This document shows, piece by piece, positions 60,065-64,000 of a stretch of 64,000 bases of DNA. The notes below the pieces were generated by a model that was given only the letters and a program-made list of their open reading frames with translations, searched no databases and was not told the DNA's origin. Both the position numbers and the translations under genes were made by a program. Each line of letters opens with the position of its first letter. Position 1 is the first letter of the stretch. The DNA comes from Ascidia mentula. Taxonomy: Eukaryota; Chordata; Ascidiacea; Phlebobranchia; Ascidiidae. The stretch is taken from NCBI GenBank assembly GCA_947561715.1, contig OX387203.1, forward strand, positions 16,058,001 through 16,122,000. The letters are read 5' to 3'.

Positions 60065-61200
60065 TCTACGTCAACTAAAAAATGTAGAAAACTGCACGAA
60101 AAGTAGCGGCGACCAAAAATCGTAAACTTTGTTCGCTGTGGCGAAATTGAAATCACACAAGGCGCTCGCATCGAAAAAAGGCATTGTTTACATAGGAGAA
60201 GGCGCCTTATATTGCAGATATCGAAGCAAACAGGAGAATTCACAAATTACTTTACCACAATGGTCAGGAAAAGGTTTTACATCACACAAAAATATGTCAC
60301 TGTGACGTCACAAACCAAAGGATTATTTGTCTCTGATTACCGGAAGACCAAAGGGTATAGCAAAAACGACATTACTCTGTACTTCGATAAGACGGGGATG
60401 GTGGGTTTCTTTGCTTAGTGATATTACATTTCGTAATTTTGGGTATGATGTCATAACTTTAACCTCACCTTTATGTTGACTTTAATTTGATGATTGCAAC
60501 ATTTCTAGTTACAACTATATTGCAAAAAATACATTAGTGGATGATTGTGGCGAATTAAATAAATCATTTATGACGCGAACTCGCAGGCAACGCAACTGTC
60601 CGATAAAAAGTGGTACTATGACAGAATAACAGTGTTGTGTTGCATAATCAGCTAATTTGGTCGTTTTTTTCTAAGCGGTCTTTGCCAAAATTCAATTAAC
60701 CTATTATATCTTTCGCCGTGAGTGGACAAAACGACAATCTGTCGTGTTTTCAAAGTTCATGTACCACGTTAGCGATGATAAATGCTGTAACAACAAGAAC
60801 ACCCTGTCCCAGTAACTGTTTTATTATTACACAACTAAATAAGACATAATAGGTCGAAACAGCAGCCATCTGTCTGCAGCTCAAATTAACATTATAATCC
60901 GTTTGTTGTACTTATTCACTTGTTGTCCCCTGTTTAATGCAATACTATACTAAACCAGTTTTACAATGTTTTCCATTCCTACGCATAAAGCTTGCTGCCA
61001 GCACTCGCACGACCAAAGCGCCTTCTATGACGTCACGCAACAATAATCTCGCTTTCGCACAATTTCGTTCGTAGCGGCAAAAATGCGACTTTGATCAGCT
61101 GTATCTCAGAAACCAGTCGCCATATCAAGCTACGTTTTTCGCCAAAAAAGTTATGAACATATCTTAGTTCAATTTTTAATATGTTTTCCGTGTCACATGC
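60065..61200 (+). repeat. Dispersed repeat 'A', uninterrupted copy
   Basis: Same family as 6526-7109 plus 8158-8400. The sequence ACTATACTAAACCAG near 60,946 runs straight through the place where the ficolin-intron copy holds the Penelope-like element. The copy also contains GGTCGAAACAGCAGCCAT and CTGTCTGCAGC (60,850-60,882), a hammerhead-like remnant. Confidence 0.75.
60850..60882 (+). ncRNA. Hammerhead-like remnant in repeat A
   Basis: AGGTC, GAAA, CAG-CAGCCAT-CTG, TC, TGCAGC align with the 3' half of the copies at 22,740 and 42,401. The 5' half (CTGATGA and the first stem I strand) is not recognisable, so it cannot be active. Confidence 0.4.
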
Positions 61201-61209
61201 AGAAAGGAC

Positions 61210-62255
61210 TGTTTCGTTTTGTTTTGCCTTAAAACGGTATATTTTTCTCTAGCTATCCTTACTTTGGAATAAATGTATGATCTTGTTGGTCGGAACATTA
61301 ATTTGCCGCATGTCCCAGTTTCCTGCACTATGACGTGTTACCGATTAGTCGTTAAACATTAACGTCTGTTTTTTGTGCGGTATGTCACAATTCACATCCG
61401 AATGCATGGATTCACCTTCGAATTATTCAGTTCCACAATAACCAGATGCATGTGTTGCGTAACAATGCTCGTGGTAGTATGACGTAACAAACAATTGAAC
61501 AGGTCCGCGTTACGCTTTGTCGAATTGATATGATTGGGTGTTTCGGACCTTTATCTATGGCGTGTGCCGTAAACAACCTTGTGTGTTTATTTGTCTAAAC
61601 ATTGTGTGCCATGTTACGCCATTCACCTGCTACATAAATAATGTGTGCAAAGCCTTACGATCCATTCTATTGTCTGAAATCGTTCGTCGAACAAAAGCTT
61701 TCCGATATACATTGTGTCTGCTTTGAAAGATCCGTGTTATTGAAGGAAGTCTGGTCGTTCAACAATCAATCGCAAGAAGTTTAAAAAAAACAAGCATTAC
61801 ACAAACGTTGGAGATACTTGTGAAAGCTTTGTTCGCAAAATAATAATATTTACTTAATACAGGCTGAAATACATGAGGAAAATTTCAAAAGCTTGACGGA
61901 TGACGTACATTATTCATAACCTCCGAAAACCTGCGTCAACGCGCCGGTGGTTTCCCTACATCAAAACTGCTTTCTTTGTGATTTGAAAGGAAGCAGACAA
62001 AGCACCAGTGACGTCAACGCGTCGGGTGAGATAGTCAGGGGCGACAGAGGCATCAATGTTTTAGTTGCGTCCAATTACCAGAAGAGCAGGTAGGGTGTAT
62101 GGATTTTTTAGCTTTCAGGACAATGAATTGCGAATAATTACCATGCAAGAGCAGGGCATCGATTTTTTATTGCGTGACGAAGAAGAAGTTCGGTACAAAC
62201 TTTAACTTGTTGTTGATCCAGGAAGAACTTACAGTTGATTGTGTTATCTGCATAG
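61210..62255. other. Upstream of the ZNFX1-like exons, no exon recognised
   Basis: Helicase or NFX1-finger exons expected upstream of a ZNFX1 tail are not visible here. One possible tiny exon (62,055-62,080, between an AG and a GTAGGG) could not be placed in phase. Confidence 0.3.
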
Positions 62256-64000
62256 ATTTGTACAGCTTGAGGAGTGCGGAGATATATTCACGTATCAAGG
62301 ACTGGATAAATGGATGAACGACGAAGAAACAGACGAAGAAATGAATATTGCTTTGAAGGAATGCCCACGATGCAAAACCCCCATAAAAAAATCGAGGAGA
62401 TACAAAAATGTCATCAATAAACAACTTGAGTAAAAACAGAATTCTTGCTTTAGTTTTTACCAGGTTTTAATGAAAAAGTAAAATTAGCTTTTGTACAATT
62501 TTGTGATGATATAATTAATGCCTTTGTTTTTTTTGCCGGATTCATCCAACGAAAAACATACTTTTTCTTTTCCTAAATAAATTTTTTAAACGTTGCTTTC
62601 CTTTTAAATTGTGGGATTAAAGCAGTTGCGTTTTTTGTTGTACTATTGATTTATTTTATAACAGACTGATTAACGCATGTAAGATGAAAATTGCTGGCAA
62701 CAGCAAAAACATCAAGTCCGAAGTGGGAAATTTAAAAAGCAAAATAAAAAGCGACCAAAACCTGAAACTTCACTTCGAAAAGCAAGCACAAGGAATCATC
62801 GACGAAATAAACGAGGTATCGGATATTCTAAACATTTGTCACAGACAAAATTTATGCAAACTCAAATTTCCAGAGACGAATTCGAACGATGACCGACGTC
62901 CACGTGGTGGAAGTAAAATACAATGGTTTAAGTTTTTTGTCAAGTTTAATGCAAAATTCAAACAAGATATATTTACCGTCGACAAACTCCACATTGCAAG
63001 GTGATCAACGTCATAAATTGAGTTCTTTCCGCCTTTATTCCTTGAGCTAATTTTTCCAGGAATGAAGAAAGAATTTGAAAAAAGTTGTCGTCGAATTTCC
63101 AGGTGGTTAACAAACAAAAGAAACAACTTTTCTGGTCAAGAAACTGACGACTTGGAGCGTGAATTTGCGAGACTGAAACATTGGATGGTTTTGATCAACA
63201 TCAAATCTTCGATTGAACGGAACCCAATTTTGGAGTGAGTTTGTCAAAAAATATTCGTTTGTTACAAAACGTTGTCATAACAACTCGTGCAAAACAAACA
63301 GGGATTGCGAAGAGGTGGAAGAACTTGAAAATGTTTTGTTGAAAGATCTTTCTCCCTACTCACAAATAAAGGAAGATAAAGTGAAAAAACTTCTGGATGA
63401 AATCAAGTCAAAGGTGGCTGAGTAAAAAAAATAAAACAAAAATAAAAAATTTCATCTTTACGCTGTTCTAGAATCCATCCCTGTTTTCCGTGTTGGGGGT
63501 TTCGGAAGATGAGCGGAAGATGGTTTTGAGAGCGATGAGCTTGAGCAAAGGTCACTGGTACAAGTGTAGGAATGGCCACGTGTACGCCATCGGGGAATGT
63601 GGTGGAGCGACACAACGAAGCCGTTGTCCTGAATGCAATGAAAATATTGGTTAGTTGATTGATATTTGTGTATGTTTGCGTTACGTTTACCTGGTATTAA
63701 GTTAATTATAGATTGGCAAGCTCTTGTACTCGAAATTGTACCATGGAAAGTTTGTTTGGTACCGACTTGGTCTTGATGCTGTGTAATCGTGACAGTTAGT
63801 TGTAGAATTAAGAGGATCAGTGTGTTTTGTCGAAAAATTCAAGCACCAAGTCTTTGTTACTCATCACCAAGTCTTTGTTAACTCAACAACAATTCAACGA
63901 TCTTAACGGAAACAATCATATCCATGAGACCATGCTTGTAAAACAGGTCTTTTATTCATGTTAGATAATGATGATTGTTTTGATGTAGGAGGAGTTTCCC
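62256..64000 (+). CDS. ZNFX1-like C-terminal exons with RZ-type zinc finger (partial, runs off the window)
   Basis: Exons in phase: 62,256-62,429 (FVQLEECGDIF...ALKECPRCKTPIKKSRRYKNV), 62,665-62,912 (coiled-coil-like, Lys/Glu-rich), 63,060-63,234, 63,302-63,413, 63,472-63,649 and 63,989 to beyond the end. The fifth contains GHWYKCRNGHVYAIGECGGA then SRCPECNENIG, the RZ zinc finger shared by ZNFX1 and RNF213. The last begins GGVS, completing the IGG motif. ZNFX1 proteins are helicases acting in antiviral sensing and small-RNA inheritance; their tail has exactly the order PRCKTPI...RY then RZ finger. No helicase or NFX1-finger exon is visible upstream in the preceding 9 kb, so this may be a long-intron gene or a tail-only paralogue. 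Confidence 0.82.

Overview
The window is eukaryotic nuclear DNA. Genes are split into short exons with GT-AG introns, AT content is high, and transposable elements fill most of the space between exons. The host genes include a collagen-fibrinogen ficolin, a CUB-LDLa-trypsin mosaic protease, a NACHT-LRR protein and a ZNFX1-type tail. Together with the AT-rich, repeat-dense introns these fit an invertebrate deuterostome, most likely an ascidian tunicate. The species is an inference; no sequence search could be run.

Layout. 0-1.1 kb: last exon of an unrecognised single-pass membrane protein (+). 3.1-3.7 kb: a composite tRNA-derived SINE. 5.8-10.0 kb: a seven-exon ficolin gene (+) whose second intron carries a Penelope-like element (PLE) inserted into a dispersed repeat. 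13.4-22.3 kb: transposon territory with a decayed DDE transposase, a Harbinger element holding a young 2.5 kb non-autonomous LTR element, and a hAT-like zinc-finger fragment. 22.7-31 kb: a hammerhead-like insertion, hAT and Tc1/mariner MITEs, a decayed LINE and a 2 kb tandem duplication. 31.3-35.3 kb: mosaic serine protease (+). 36.8-42.1 kb: a tandem array of about 1.33 kb units. 42.4 kb: a second hammerhead-like sequence. 42.9-52.7 kb: a NACHT-LRR gene (+) with pogo-transposase and MITE insertions in its introns. 53.6-59.7 kb: PLE copies, one split by a nearly whole hAT element. 60.1-61.2 kb: an uninterrupted copy of the repeat seen in the ficolin intron. 62.2 kb to the end: the 3' exons of a ZNFX1-like gene (+), running off the window.

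All four recognisable host genes belong to families used in innate immunity: a soluble pattern-recognition lectin, a complement-type protease, an intracellular NLR and an antiviral RNA-helicase-type tail. They all lie on the + strand. They do not form an operon or a known single pathway; co-location is an observation and functional linkage is inference.

The most interesting signals are (1) a dispersed sequence whose copies share the parts of a hammerhead self-cleaving ribozyme, one copy flanked by 11-bp direct repeats, (2) a short RHIM- or beta-solenoid-like motif coded by two small exons just upstream of the NACHT domain, and (3) nested insertions whose empty sites can be read elsewhere in the same window.
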